Below, piece by piece: positions 49,476-62,165 of a stretch of 64,000 bases of DNA (position 1 is its first letter; the number at the start of each line of letters is the position of its first letter). Both the position numbers and the translations under genes were made by a program. A model generated the notes under the pieces. That model was not told the origin of the DNA, did no database searches, and worked only from the letters and a program-made list of their open reading frames with translations. Origin of the DNA: Chamaelirium japonicum (Eukaryota; Streptophyta; Magnoliopsida; Liliales; Melanthiaceae); contig CANTAL010000025.1 in NCBI GenBank assembly GCA_947650365.1, positions 124,001-188,000 on the forward strand. The letters are read 5' to 3'.

Positions 49476-51500
49476 GTTATGACATGGGAGAAAGAGAGAG
49501 CTGTCAAATTTGCTCGACCCTAAAGGGGTCGTATATTATTTATAGGTTAAGCTTACTTAGGGTTTAAGCAATCTATAGGAAACCCTAATCCATGAAAGAA
49601 GAGAGAAGATAACGGAGAGATAAACAAAGAGAGAAGAGAGAAGAGAAGAAGCCCTACTCTAGTCCATTGGCCACGGGTGGAGGTGTGAAGTAAGAAGGAA
49701 TATAAATTCTAAAACTCTACTTCTCAATATTTATACGACCACTTTGGAGTGGGGCACATTTGACGGCTCTCTCTTTCTCCCATCTCACAATATGTTATCA
49801 GCACGAATATGTCGAGCCCAGTCGACTAATCAGAAGAAAATGAAAAGAGAAACGAATACAGAAGAGAATAAAAAAGAGAAAAAATAACGAAAAGATAAAC
49901 GAAGAGAGAAGAGAATAGAAGTCCTGCTCTAGTTCGTTGGCCACGGGTATAGGTGTGAAGTAAGAAGGAATCTAAGTTCCAAAACTCTACAGAAGAGAGA
50001 GAAGAAAAGCGAAGAGAACGGAGAGATAAATGAAGAGAGAAGAGAGAAGAAGTCCTACTCTAGTCCATTGGCCATGGGTATAGGTATTAAGTAAGAAGGA
50101 ATCTAAATTCAAAAACTCCACTTCTGTAATTATTTCTTTCTTTTTTCTTACGACTGGTCGACTGGGTTCGACATGTTCATGCTGATAACCTATTGTGAGA
50201 TGGGAGAAAGAGAGAGTCGTCAAACGTGCCCCATATTAAAGGGGTCGTATATTATTTATAGGATAAGCTTACTTAGGACCTAAGCAATCTATAGGAAACC
50301 CTAATCCATAGGAGAAGAGAAAATTGAATGGAAAGATTTAATTATATTATGGAGATGTGGAATTTTAAAATTTATATTCCTTCTTACTTCACACCTATAC
50401 CCATGGCCAATGGACTGGAGCAGGACATCTTCTCTCTTCTATCTTCGTTTATCTCTCCAAATCTCTTATTACTTCACACCTATACCCATAGCCAATGAAC
50501 TGTTCGTGCTGATAACGTGTTGGGAGATAAAAGAAAGAGAGAGTCATCAAACGTGCCCCTTCCTAAAGAGATCGTATATTATTTATAGGGTAAGCTTACT
50601 TAGGGCCTAAGCAATCTATGAGAAACCCTAATCCATGGAAGAAGAAAGAAGAGAAAAGAGAACTTTAATTATATTATTATAAAGTGGAGTTTTGTAATTT
50701 AGATTCAATCTTACTTCTTCTCTCTCTTCTGTCTTTGTTTGTCTCTCCGTTTTCTTTTGACTGGTCAGTTGGGCTCGACATATTCGTGCTAATAACGTGC
50801 TATGAGATGGAAGAAAGAGAGAGCCGTCAAATATGTCCCACTTTAAAGGGGTTCTATATTATTTATAGGATAAGCTTACTTAGGGCCTAAGAAATCTATG
50901 GGAAACCCTAATTCATTACAACTGTTATGGGATCATTCGATTGGATGGAAATGAACTGCAGTATGGTTTCTTCTCTCTTCTATCTTTGTTTATCTCTCCG
51001 TTATGTTCTCTCTCTTCCGTGGCTCATTATATTCGTGTTGATAACGTGTTGTGAGATGGGAGAAAAAGGGAGCCGTCAGATATGCCCCACCCTATAGGGG
51101 TTGTATATTATTTATAGGGTAAGCTACCTTAGGGCCTAAGCAATCTATGGGAAACCCTAATCTATTACAACTGTATAAGATAGTTCGATCGGATGGCAAT
51201 GGATTGGAGTAGGACTTTTTCTCTCTTCTATCTTCGTTTATCTCTTCGTTCTCTTCTCTATTCTTCTCTCTTCTATCTTCGTTTCTCTCTCTGTTTTCTT
51301 GTAACTGATCGGCTGGGCTCGACATGTTCGTGCTGATAACGTGTTGTGAGATTAGAGACAAAGAGAGCCATCAAACGTGCCCGACTATAAAGGGGTCGTA
51401 TATTTTTTATAGGGTAAACTTACTTAGGGCCTAAGCAATCTATGGGAAACCCAAATCTATAGGAGAAGAGAGAAGAAAATGGAGAGATTTAATTAAATAT
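49476..51500. repeat. LTR-like array, includes right outer palindrome arm
   Basis: Reverse to 49,590, forward to 50,125, reverse from 50,126 on. Two short joins at 50,915-50,960 and 51,165-51,205 fuse 'aaccctaatctattacaact' to a U3-like edge and then to the 3' box. They mirror 23,480-23,525 and 23,730-23,760. 50,120-51,708 is the partner of 22,951-24,660. Confidence 0.75.
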
Positions 51501-51720
51501 TAAATCCTGCTCCAGTATATTGGTCATGGGTTGTAAGATAGGAGATTGCTTATTTATTTTATTTTAACTAATTATAAAATAATAGAATGGAGCAGGACTT
51601 CTCTATAAATAAATAAAGATACCAGAGATAGAATAAAGAAGGAGGAAGTCCTAGTCTTAATATATTTAAATAGTTAATTAATTATTTAAATATTAATAAA
51701 TTTTATACAACCCCTTGAGA
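51501..51720. repeat. Mosaic of module scraps and AT pieces
   Basis: Alternating short pieces: 'aaatcctgctccagtatatt', 'ggagattgcttatttatttt', 'ggagcaggacttc', then A+T to 'aataaattttatac'. The same mosaic in inverted order is at 22,951-23,190, which makes it a good marker for the outer palindrome arm. Confidence 0.7.
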
Positions 51721-54530
51721 GTGGAGCACGTTTGACGGCTCTCTCATTCTCCCATCTCACAACACGTTATCAGTACGAAAATGTCAAGCCCAGCGAACCT
51801 GTCACAAGAAAACAGAAAAAGAAACGAAGATAGAAGAAAGAGAAGAAGAGAGAAGAGAGAGAAGAAGAAAGAAGAGAATGGAGAGATAAATAAAGAAAGA
51901 AGAGAGAAGAAGTCCGGTTCCAGTCCATTGGCCACGGGTATAGGTGTGAAGTAAGAAGGAATCTAAATTATAAAACTCTACTTTTCAATATTTATACGAC
52001 CACTTTAGGGTAGGCCATGTTTGACGGCTTTGTCTTTCTCCCTTCTTATAACACATTATCAGCACGAACATATCGAGCCCAGTCGACCAGTCACAAAAAA
52101 ACGACGAGTAAAACAAAGACAGAAGAGAGAGAAGAAGAGAGAAGAGAACGAAGAGATAAATGAAGAGAGAATAGAGAATAAGTCCTGCTCCAGTCCATTG
52201 GCCATGGATATAGGTGTGAAGTAAGAAGGAATCTAAATTCCAAAACTCTACTTCTTAATATTTATACGACCCCTTTAGGGTGGGCCATGTTTGACGGCTC
52301 TCTCTTTCTCCCATCTTATAGTTTGTTATCAGCACGAACATGTCGAGCCCAGCCAGCCTATCACAAGAAAACAGAGAGTGAAACAAAGACAGAAGAGAGA
52401 AAAAAAGAGAGAAGGGAATAGAAAGGTAAACGAAGAGAGAAGAGAGAAGAAGTCCTACTCTAGTCCATTAGCCATGGTTATAGGTGTGAAGTGCTCCAGT
52501 CCATTCGCCACGGGTATTGGTATGAAGTAAGATGGAATCTAAATTTCAAAACTCCACTTCTCAATAATATAATTAAATCTCTACGGTCTCTTCTCTTTTA
52601 TCCCATGGATTAGGGTTTCACATAGATTGCTTAGGCCCTAAGTAAGCTTACCCAATAAATAATATATGACCCCTGTAGGGTGGGGCACGTTTGACAGCTC
52701 TCGCTTTCTCCTATCTTATAACACCTTATCAACACGAACATGTCCAGCCCAGCCGACCAGTCATAAGAAAATAGTGAGTGAAATGAAGACAGAAGAGAGA
52801 GAAGAAGAGAACAAAGAGATAAACAAAGAGAGAAGAGAGAAGAAGTCCTGCTCCAGTCCATTAGCCACAGGTATTGGTGTGTAGTAAGAAGGAATCTAAA
52901 TTCCAAAATTCCACTTCTTAATATTTATACGACCCCTTTAGAATGGGGCACTATTGATGACTCTCTCTTTCTCCCATCTCACAACACGTTATCAGCACGA
53001 ACAAGTCGAGCCCAGTAGATCAGTTATAAGAAAACGGAGAGAGAAACAAAGACAGAAGAGAAAGAAGAGAATGAAGGGATAAATAAAGAGAGAATAAAGA
53101 AGAAGTCCTACTCCAGTCCATTGGCCATAGATATAGGTGTGGAGTATGAAGGAATCTAAATTCCAAAATTTTACTTCTTAATAATATAATTAAATCTCTC
53201 TATTCTCTTCTTTTTTCTCCCATAAATTAGGGTTCCTATAACATGTTTGATGGCTTTCTCTTTCTTCCATCTCATAACTTGTTATCAGCACGAACATATC
53301 AAATCCAGCCGACCAGTCGTAAGAAAATGGGGAGTGAAACAAAGTCAGAAGAGAGAGAATAAGAGATAAGAGAACGGAGAGATAAATAAAGAGAGAAGAG
53401 AAAAGAAGTCCTGCTCTAGTCCATTGGCCACGGGTATAGGTGTAAAGTAAGAAGGAATCTAAATTCTAAAACTCCACTTTTCAAAAATATAATTAAATCT
53501 CGGTTCTCTTCTCTCTTCTCTCATGGATTAGGGTTTTCCATAGATTGCTTAGACCCAAAGTAAGCTTACCCTATAAATAATATAGGACCCCTTTAGGATG
53601 GGGCACGTTTGATGGCTCTCTCTTTCTCCTATCTTATAATACATTATCAGAACAAACATGTCGAGCCCAACCGTTCAGTCACAAGAAAACGAAGAGAGAA
53701 ACAAAGATAGAAGAGAGAGAAGAAGAGAGAAGAGAACAGAGAGATAAATGAAGAGAGAAGAGAGAAGAAGTCCTGCTCTAGTCCATTGGCCACGGGTATA
53801 GGTGTGAAGTGCTCCAGTCCATTCACCATGGGTATAGGTGTAAAGTAAGAATGATCTAAATTCCAAAACTCCACTTCTCAATAATATAATTAAATTTCTT
53901 AGTTCTCTTCTCTATTCTCTCATGGATTAGGGTTTCCCATAGATTGCTTAGGCCCTACGTAACCTTACCTTATAAATAATATATGACCCCTTTAGGGTGG
54001 GGGATGTTTGACGGTTCTCTCTTTCTCCCATCTCACAATACGTTATCAGCACGAACATATCGAGCCCAGCCAACCAATAACAAAAAAATGGAGAGAGAAA
54101 CGAAGACACAAGAGAGAAAAGAAGAGAGAAGAAAATTGAGAGATACATAAAGAGAGAAGAAGTCCTGCTTCAGTCCATTGGCCACGGGTATTGGTGTATA
54201 GTAAGAAAGAATCTAAATTCCAAAACTCTACTTCTTAATATTTATATGACCCCTTTAGGGTAGGGCACGTTTGACGACTCTCTCTTTGCCCAGCCGATCA
54301 GTCACAAGAAAACAGAGAGAGAAACGAAGGCAGAAGAGAGAGTAGATGAGAGAAGAGAACAGAGAGATAAACGAAAAGAGAAAAGAGAAGAAGTCCAGCT
54401 CCAATCCATTGGCCACGGGTATAGATAAGAAGTAAGAAGGAATCTAAATTCCAAAACTCCACTTCTCAATAATATAATTAAATCTCTCTGTTCTCTTCTC
54501 TTTTCTCCCATGGATAAGGGTTTACTATAG
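51721..54530 (+). repeat. Uninterrupted forward tandem LTR-like array (2.8 kb)
   Basis: The longest run without inversion. Head-to-tail units alternate a short form (3' box joined to 'aatatttatacgacc') and a long form (3' box joined to 'aataatataattaaatctc', then the leader and TATA). Fused 3' boxes lie at 52,488 and 53,806. Primer-site-like motifs occur about every 330-460 bp. Confidence 0.82.
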
Positions 54531-54825
54531 TAATAGTTTATCTCAATATTATTATGATTATCATAGTAATGTTACTTTTATTTTTTTAATTGAATTAATC
54601 CTTTATTTAATTATTAAATAATTTATTAATTAAGTTTTTAGTAAAATAATAAATTTATTTAATTATTTAATTATCTAGTTATTTTATTAAATTTTTATTA
54701 AATTTATTTATTTAATATTATATTATTTAATAATTAAATTAGGTAACTATTTAATTATTTAAATTATTAAATAAAGAAATAATTATTTAATTATATAATT
54801 AATTTATTAATTCATTTTATTAGTG
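54531..54825. repeat. AT-rich island 13, truncated
   Basis: Opens 'agtaatagtttatctcaata' like the islands at 38,691 and 40,496, keeps 'ttaggtaactatttaattat' near 54,739, and is cut at 'tcattttattagtgctccta' into a module 3' box. Confidence 0.75.
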
Positions 54826-55207
54826 CTCCTATCCATTAGAAACATGTATAAGTGTGAAGTAAAAAGAAATCTAAATTCTAAAACTCCACTTCTTAATAAT
54901 TTAATTAAATATCCCTGTTCTCTTATCTTTGTCTCCCATGGATTAGGGTTTCCCACAGATTTCTTAGGCCCTATGTAAGCTTACCCTATAAATAATATAC
55001 GACCCCTTTAGGGTGGGGCACGTTTGATGGATTTTTCTTTCTCCCATCTCATAACACGTTATCAGCACAAACATGTCGAGTCTGGCCGACTAGTCACAAA
55101 AAAACAGCGAGAGAATCGAAGACAGAAGAGAGTGAAGATGAGAGAAGAGAACAGATATATAAATGAAGAGAGAAGATAGAGAGAGCTTGACATGTTCGTG
55201 ATGGATT
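54826..55207 (+). repeat. Forward LTR-like units up to the duplication breakpoint
   Basis: Forward unit with TATA near 54,982 and motif near 55,052. The purine tract ends at 55,185 in a short scar (gagcttgacatgttcgtgat) that contains an out-of-place reverse-module word, directly before duplication B copy 2 begins. Confidence 0.72.
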
Positions 55208-57327
55208 CTCTCTTCTGTCTTCGTTTCTCTCTCTGTTTTATTACGACTGGTCGGTTGGGCTTGACATGTTCGTGGTAATAACGTGTTATGAGATGGGAGA
55301 AAGAGAGAGCTGTTAAACATGCTCCACCCTAAAGGAGTAGTATTTTATTTATAGGTTAAGCTTACTTAGGGACTAAGCCATCTATGGGAAACCCTAATCC
55401 ATGGGAAAAGAGAGAAGAGAACGGAGAGATTTAATTATATTATTGAGAATTAGAGTTTTAGAATTAAAATTCCTACTGAATTAAACTAGACATATTATCA
55501 GCACGAACATGATTTCTTCTCTCTTCTCTCTTTGTTTATCTCTCCGTTCACTTCTATCTTCTTCTGTCTTCATATCTCTCCCTGTTTTCTTATGACTGGT
55601 CGACTGGGATTGACATATTCATGCTGATAATATGTTGTGAGATAAGAGAAGAATAGAGAATAGAATAAAAAGATAAACAAATAGAGAAGAGAGAAGAAGT
55701 CTTGCTCTCTATTTCTCCTATCTCACAACACGTTATCAGCACGAACATGTCTAGACCAGCCGACCAGTTGCAAGAAAATAGAGAGAGAAATAAAAACAGA
55801 AGAGAGAGAAGAAGAGGAAAGGGAACGGAGAGATAAACGAAGAGAGAAGAAATCCTGCTCCAGTCCATTGGCCACGGGTATAGGTGTAAAGTAAGAAGGT
55901 ATCTAAATTCAAAAACTCCACTTCTGTCTTTATTTCTCTCTATATTATTATGATTGGTCAGTTGGGCTCAACATGTTCATGTAGATAACGTGTTATGAGA
56001 AGAAAGAAGAGAACGGAGAGATAAACATAGAGAGAAGAGAGGATAAGTCTGGCTCCAGTCCATTCGCTATAGTTATAGGTATAAAGTGAGAAGGAAGCTA
56101 AAGTCAAAAACTCTACTTCTCAATAATATAATTAAATCTCTCCGTTCTCTTCTCTCTTCTCCCATGGATTAGGGTTTCCCATAGACTGATTAGGCCCTAA
56201 GTAAGTTGACCCAATAAATAATATATGACCCCTTTAGCTAGGGGCATATTTGATGGCTCTCTCTTTATCCCATCTCATAACACATTATCAGCACGAATAT
56301 GTCGAGCCCAGCCGACCAGTCATAAGAAAAGGGAGAGAGAAACAAAGATAGAAGAAGAGAGAAGAGAACGAAGAGATAAATATATAGAGAAAAAAGATGA
56401 AGTCCTGCTCCAGTCCATTGGCCATGGGTATAGGTGTGAATTAAGAAGGAATCTAAATTTCAAAACTCTACTTCTTAATATTTATACGACCCTTTAGGGT
56501 GGGGCACATTTGATGGCTCTCACTTTCTCCCATCTTACAATACGTTATCAGTATGAACATGTCGAGCCCAGTTGATCAGTCACAAGAAAACGGAGAGAGA
56601 AATAACGACAGAAGAGATAGAAAAAGAGAGAAGAAAATAAAGAGATAAATAAAGAGAGAAGAGAGAAGAAGTCCTACTCCTGTCCATTGGGAATAAAATA
56701 GAGAGAGAAATAAAGGCAAAAGTGGAGTTTTGAAATTTAGATTCCTTCTTACTTCACACCTATACCAGTGGCCAATGGACTAGAGCAAGACTTCTTCTCT
56801 CTTCTCTCTTCGTTTATCTCTCCGTTCTCTTCTCTCTTCTTCTATCTCTTCTGTCTTCGTTTCTCTCTCCATTTTCTTGCGACTGTTCGGTTGGGCTTGA
56901 CATGTTCGTGCTGATAACGTGTTGTAAGATAAGAAAAAGAGAGAGCCGTCAAATGTGCCCCGCCCTAAAGGGGCCATATATTATTTATAGGGTAAGTTTA
57001 CTTAGGGCCTAAGCAATCTATGGAAAATCCAAATCTATAGGAGAAGAGAGAAGAGATTAGAGAGATTTAATTATATTATTGAGAAGTAGAGTTTTGGAAT
57101 TTAAATTCCTTCTTACTTCACACCTATACCCGTGGCCAATGGACTGGAACAGGACTTCTTCTTTCTTTATTTATCTCTCCGTTCTCTTCTCTCTTATTCT
57201 CTCTCTTCTGTCTTCGTTTCTCTCTCCGTTTTCTTGTGACTGGTCGGTTGGGCTCGACATGTTCGTACTGATAACGTATTATGAGTTGGGAAAAAGGGAG
57301 AGACGTCAAACGTGCCCCAAAACTCTA

Positions 57328-57563
57328 CTTCTCAATAGTATCATCTCAATGTTATTATGATTATCATAGTAATATTACTATAATTTTTTAATTAAATTAA
57401 TCATTAATTTAATTATTAAATAATTTAAATAATTTCATAATTTAAATAATTTAATAATTTAAATTAATCCTTAATAATTAAATAAATGATTAATTTAAAT
57501 AAAAAAATTATAGTAATATTACTATGATAATCATAATAACATTGAAATGATACTATTGAGAAG
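57328..57563. repeat. Complete fold-back hairpin (236 bp), centre of the second palindrome
   Basis: The best-preserved fold-back: arms of about 75 bp, from cttctcaatagtatcatc to the complementary gatactattgagaag, with stem words 'attatgattatcatagtaat' and 'attactatgataatcataat'. The flanks continue the inversion into LTR-like modules on both sides. Confidence 0.85.
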
Positions 57564-60500
57564 TAGAGTTTTAGGGCACGTTTGATGACTTTCTCTTTCT
57601 CCCACCTAATAATACGTTATCAGCACGAACATATCGAGCCCAGCCGACCAGTCACAAGAAAATAGAGAGAGAAACGAAGATAGAAGAGAGAGAATAAGAT
57701 AGAAGGGAACAAAGAGATAAATAAAGAGAGAAGAAATCCTACTCCAGCCCATTGGCCATGGGTATAGGTGTGAAGTAAGAAGGAATTTAAATTCCAAAAC
57801 TCTACTTCTTAATAATATAATTAAATCTCTCCGTTCTCTTCTCTTTTTTCTTTTCTCCCATAGATTAGGGTTTTCCATAGATAGCTTAGGCCCTAAGTAA
57901 GCTTACTCTATAAATAATATAAGACCCCTTTAGGGTAGGGCACATTTGACGGCTTTCTTTTTCTTTCATCTTACAACACATTACCAGTATGAATATGTCG
58001 AGCCCAACCGACCAGTCACAAGAAAACAAAGAGAGAAACAAAGATAGAAAATATATAAGAAAAGAGAAAAGAATGGAGAGATAAATAAAGTGAGAAGAGA
58101 GAAGTCCTGCTCCAGTCCATTAGCCATGGGTATAGGTGTGAAGTAAGAAGGAATCTAAATTCCAAAACTCCACTTCTGCCTTTATTTCTCTCTCTATTTT
58201 TTTTCCAATGGACTGGAGTAGGACTTCTCTCTTCTTTCTATGTTTATCTCTCCGTTTTCTTCTCTCTTATTCTCTCTCTTCTTTCTTTAATTTTAACTCC
58301 GTTTTCTTTTGGTTGGTTGATTAGGCTCGAAAAGTTCGTACTGATAACGTATAATGAGATGGGAAAAAGAGAGAGCCATTAAATATGCCCCACCCTAAAG
58401 GGTCGTATAAATATTAAAAAGTGGAGTTTTGGAATTTAGATTCCTTCTAACTTCACACCTATACCCGTGGCCAATGGACTTGAGCAGGAGTTTATCTCTT
58501 TTCTCTCCTTATTTATCTCTCTGTTCTCTTCTCTCTACTTCTCTCTCTTCTGTCTTTGTTTCTTTTTGTTTTCTTATAACTGGTCGGCTGGGCTCGACAT
58601 GTTTGTACTGATAATGTGTTGTAAGATGGGAGAAAGAGAGAGCCATCAAATGTGCCCCAGGCTAAAGGGGTTGTATATTTTTTATAGGGTCAACTTACTT
58701 AGGGCCTAATCAGTCTATGGAAATCCTAATCCATGGGAGAAGAGAAAAGAGAACGGAGAGATTTAATTATATTATTGAAAAGTGGAGGTTTGAAATTTAG
58801 ATTCATTCTCACTTTATACCTATAACCATGGCGAATGGACTGGAGCCGGACTTATCCTCTCTTCTCTCTTCGTTTATCTTTCCGTTCTCTTCTTTCTTCT
58901 CACTACACATTATCTACACGAACATGTCGAGCCCAACCGACCAGTCATTAGAAAATAGAGAGAGAAATAAAGATAGAAGTGGAGTTTTTGAATTTAGATT
59001 TATTCTTACTTCACACCTATACCTGTGGCCAATGAACTGGAGTAGGACTTCTTCTCTCTTTGTTTATTTTTCCGTTCCTTTCTCTCTTTTTCTCTTTCTT
59101 CTGTCTTCGTTTCTCTCTCTGTTTTTTTGCAACTGGTTGGCTGCTCTCGATATGTTCGTGTTGATGACGTGTTGTTAGATGGAAGAAATAGAGAGCCATC
59201 AAATTTGCCCCACCCTAAAGGGATCATATATTATTTATTAGGTAAGTTTACTTAGGGTCTAAGCAATCTATGGAAAACCCTAATCTATGGGAGAAAAAAG
59301 AAGATAACAGAGAGATTTCATTATATGATTTAGAAATAGAGTTTTCGAATTTAGATTCCTTCTTATTTCTCACCTGTACCTGTGGCCAATGGACAGGAGC
59401 AGGACTTCTTCTCTCTTCTCTCTTCGTTTATCTCTCTATTCTCTTCTCTCTCTTCTGTCTTCGTTTCTCTCTCCATTTTTTTGTGACTGGTTGGCTGGGC
59501 TCGACATGTTCATGCTGATAATGTGTTATAAGATGGGAGAAAGAGAGAGCCATCAAACATGCCCCATCTTAAAGGGGTCGTATAAATATTGAGAAGTGGA
59601 TTTTTGGAATTTAGATTCCTTTTTACTTCACACCTATACCCGTGGTGAATGGACAGGAGCAAGACTTCTTCTCTCTTCTCTCTTTGTTTATCTCTCTGTT
59701 CTCTTCTCTATTCTTCTCTCATCTCACAACACGTTATCGGTATGAACATATCGAGCTCAGTCGATCGGTCACAAGAAAACGAAGAGAGAAATAAAGATAG
59801 AAGAAGGAGAAAAGAATGGAGAGATAAACAAAGAGAGAAGAAGTCCTGTTCGTATTGATAACATGTCTAATTTAATTCAGAAGGAATCTAAATTCCAAAA
59901 CTCTACTTCTTTGTAATATAATTAAATCTCTCCATTATCTTCTCTTTTCTCCCATGGATTAGGGTTTCCCATAGATGGCTTAGTCCCTAAGTAAGCTTAA
60001 TCTGTAAATAATATATGACTCCTTTAGGGTGGTGCATATTTGACGGCTCTGTCTTTCTCCCATCTCATAACACGTTATTAATATGAACATGTCGAGCCCA
60101 GCTGACCAGTCGTAAGAAAACGGAGAGAGAAACGAAGACAGAAGAGAGAGAAGAAGAGAGAAAAAAACGAAAAGATAAACAAAGATGGAAGAGAGAAGAA
60201 GTCATGGTCCAGTCTATTGGCCATGGGTATAGGTGTGAAGTAAGAAGGAATCTAAATTCCAAAACTCTACTTCTGTTTTTGTTTTTCTCTCTATTTTCTT
60301 GCGACTGGTCGGCTGGGCTCGACATGTTCATGCTGATTACGTGTCGTGAGATGAGAGAAAGAGAGAGCCATCAAATGTGCCCACCTTCTTACTTTACACC
60401 TATATCCATGGCCAATCGACTGGAGTAGGACTTCTTCTCTCTTCTTTCTTTATTTATCTCTCCGTTCTCTTCTCTCTTCTTCTCTCTTCTCACAATATGT

Positions 60501-61184
60501 TATCAGTACGAACATGTCGAGCCCAGCCGACTAGTCACAAGAAAACGGAGAGAAAAATGAACAGAGAAGAGAACAGAGAGATAAACGAAGAGAGAAAAGA
60601 ATAAAGAGATTTAATTATTTAAAAATTATTTATAATTAAATATTTAAATAATAAGCCGACCAGTCACAAAAAAAATTATTAAATCTCTCCGTTCTCTTCT
60701 CTCTTCTATCTTTATTTCTCTCTCTGTTCTTTTCTTTCTTCTTCTATGGATTAGGGTTTTCCATAGATTGTTATATCACAATAATTTAAATAATTTAATT
60801 TTAATTATAACGTGTTGAGAAGTGAATATTTAAAACTCTACTTCTCAATATTTATACAACCCCTTTAGGGTGGGGCACGTTTGACGGCTCTCTTTCTCCC
60901 ATCTCACAACACGTTATCAGCACGAACATGTCGAGCCTAGCCGACCAATCACAAGAAAGTGGAGAGAGAAATAAACACAGAAGAGAGAACAGAATGGAGA
61001 AATAAATAAAGAGAAAAGAGAGAAGAAGTCCTGCTTCAGTCCGTTTGCCACGGGTATAGGTTTGAAGTAATAAGGAATCTAAATTCCAAAACTCCACTTC
61101 TATCTTCGTTTCTCTCTCCATTTTCTTATGACTGGTTAGCTGGGCTCGATATGTTCGTACTGATAACGTGTTGTGAGATGAGGG

Positions 61185-62165
61185 ATTTCTTGTTTATTTT
61201 ATTTATTTTAAGTAATATTTATTTAAATATAATAAAGTATATTATTTCTTTAAATATTTAAATAGTATAATCTTAACGTTATTATTTAAATATTTAATTA
61301 TAAAATAATCAAATAATTTATTTCCAAAATTCAAATTTACTTCACACCTATAAATTATTCAAAAACTCTACTCCTTAATGTGTATTTATTATATTTATTA
61401 TAATTAAATTATATAAATAATTTATATATTATTTAAATATAAAATAAATTATTATTTATTTAATTATTTAAAAAAATATTAAGTTTTTTAAATTAATATT
61501 TTATTATTTATTTATTCAAATAATTTAGTAATTATTTAAATAATAATTAAATAGGTTTTAAATTATTATTTTATTTTATTATTTAATTAAATAAATAATT
61601 TTTTTATTTATTTCAATTAATATTTTATAATTTAATAAAATAGTTTTTAATTATTTAATTAAATAATAATTTATTTAAATTATTATTTGTTTTGCAATAA
61701 AATCATTTAATAATTAAATTATTTATTTGTTTAAGTAAATAATCTATTTAATAAATTTTTTTCATAAATAATTTTTTAAATATTTAAATAATTAACTAAT
61801 TATATAATTATCTAAAAATAATATAATAATTAAAGAAATAACTATTAAAATAAATTAATAAATTAATTATATAATTATATCATTATTTATTTATTTAGTA
61901 ATTTAAATAATTAAATAGTTACCTAATTAAATTATTTAATAATATAATAATAATATAATAATAATAATACAATAATAATAAATAAATAAAGTTTTAAAAT
62001 TAATTAAATAACTAGATAATTACATAATAAAATAAATTTATTATTTTACTAAAAACTTAATTATTAAATATTTAAATTATTTAATAATTAAATAAATAAT
62101 TAATTTAATTCAAAAAATTATAGTAACATTACTATGATAATCATAATAACGTTAAGATGATACTA
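61185..62165. repeat. AT-rich island 14 (duplicate of island 9)
   Basis: Collinear with 35,795-36,795, ending 'cgttaagatgatactattga'. The ATA/AAT run near 61,938-61,985 is longer than in copy 1. No coding content. Confidence 0.8.
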
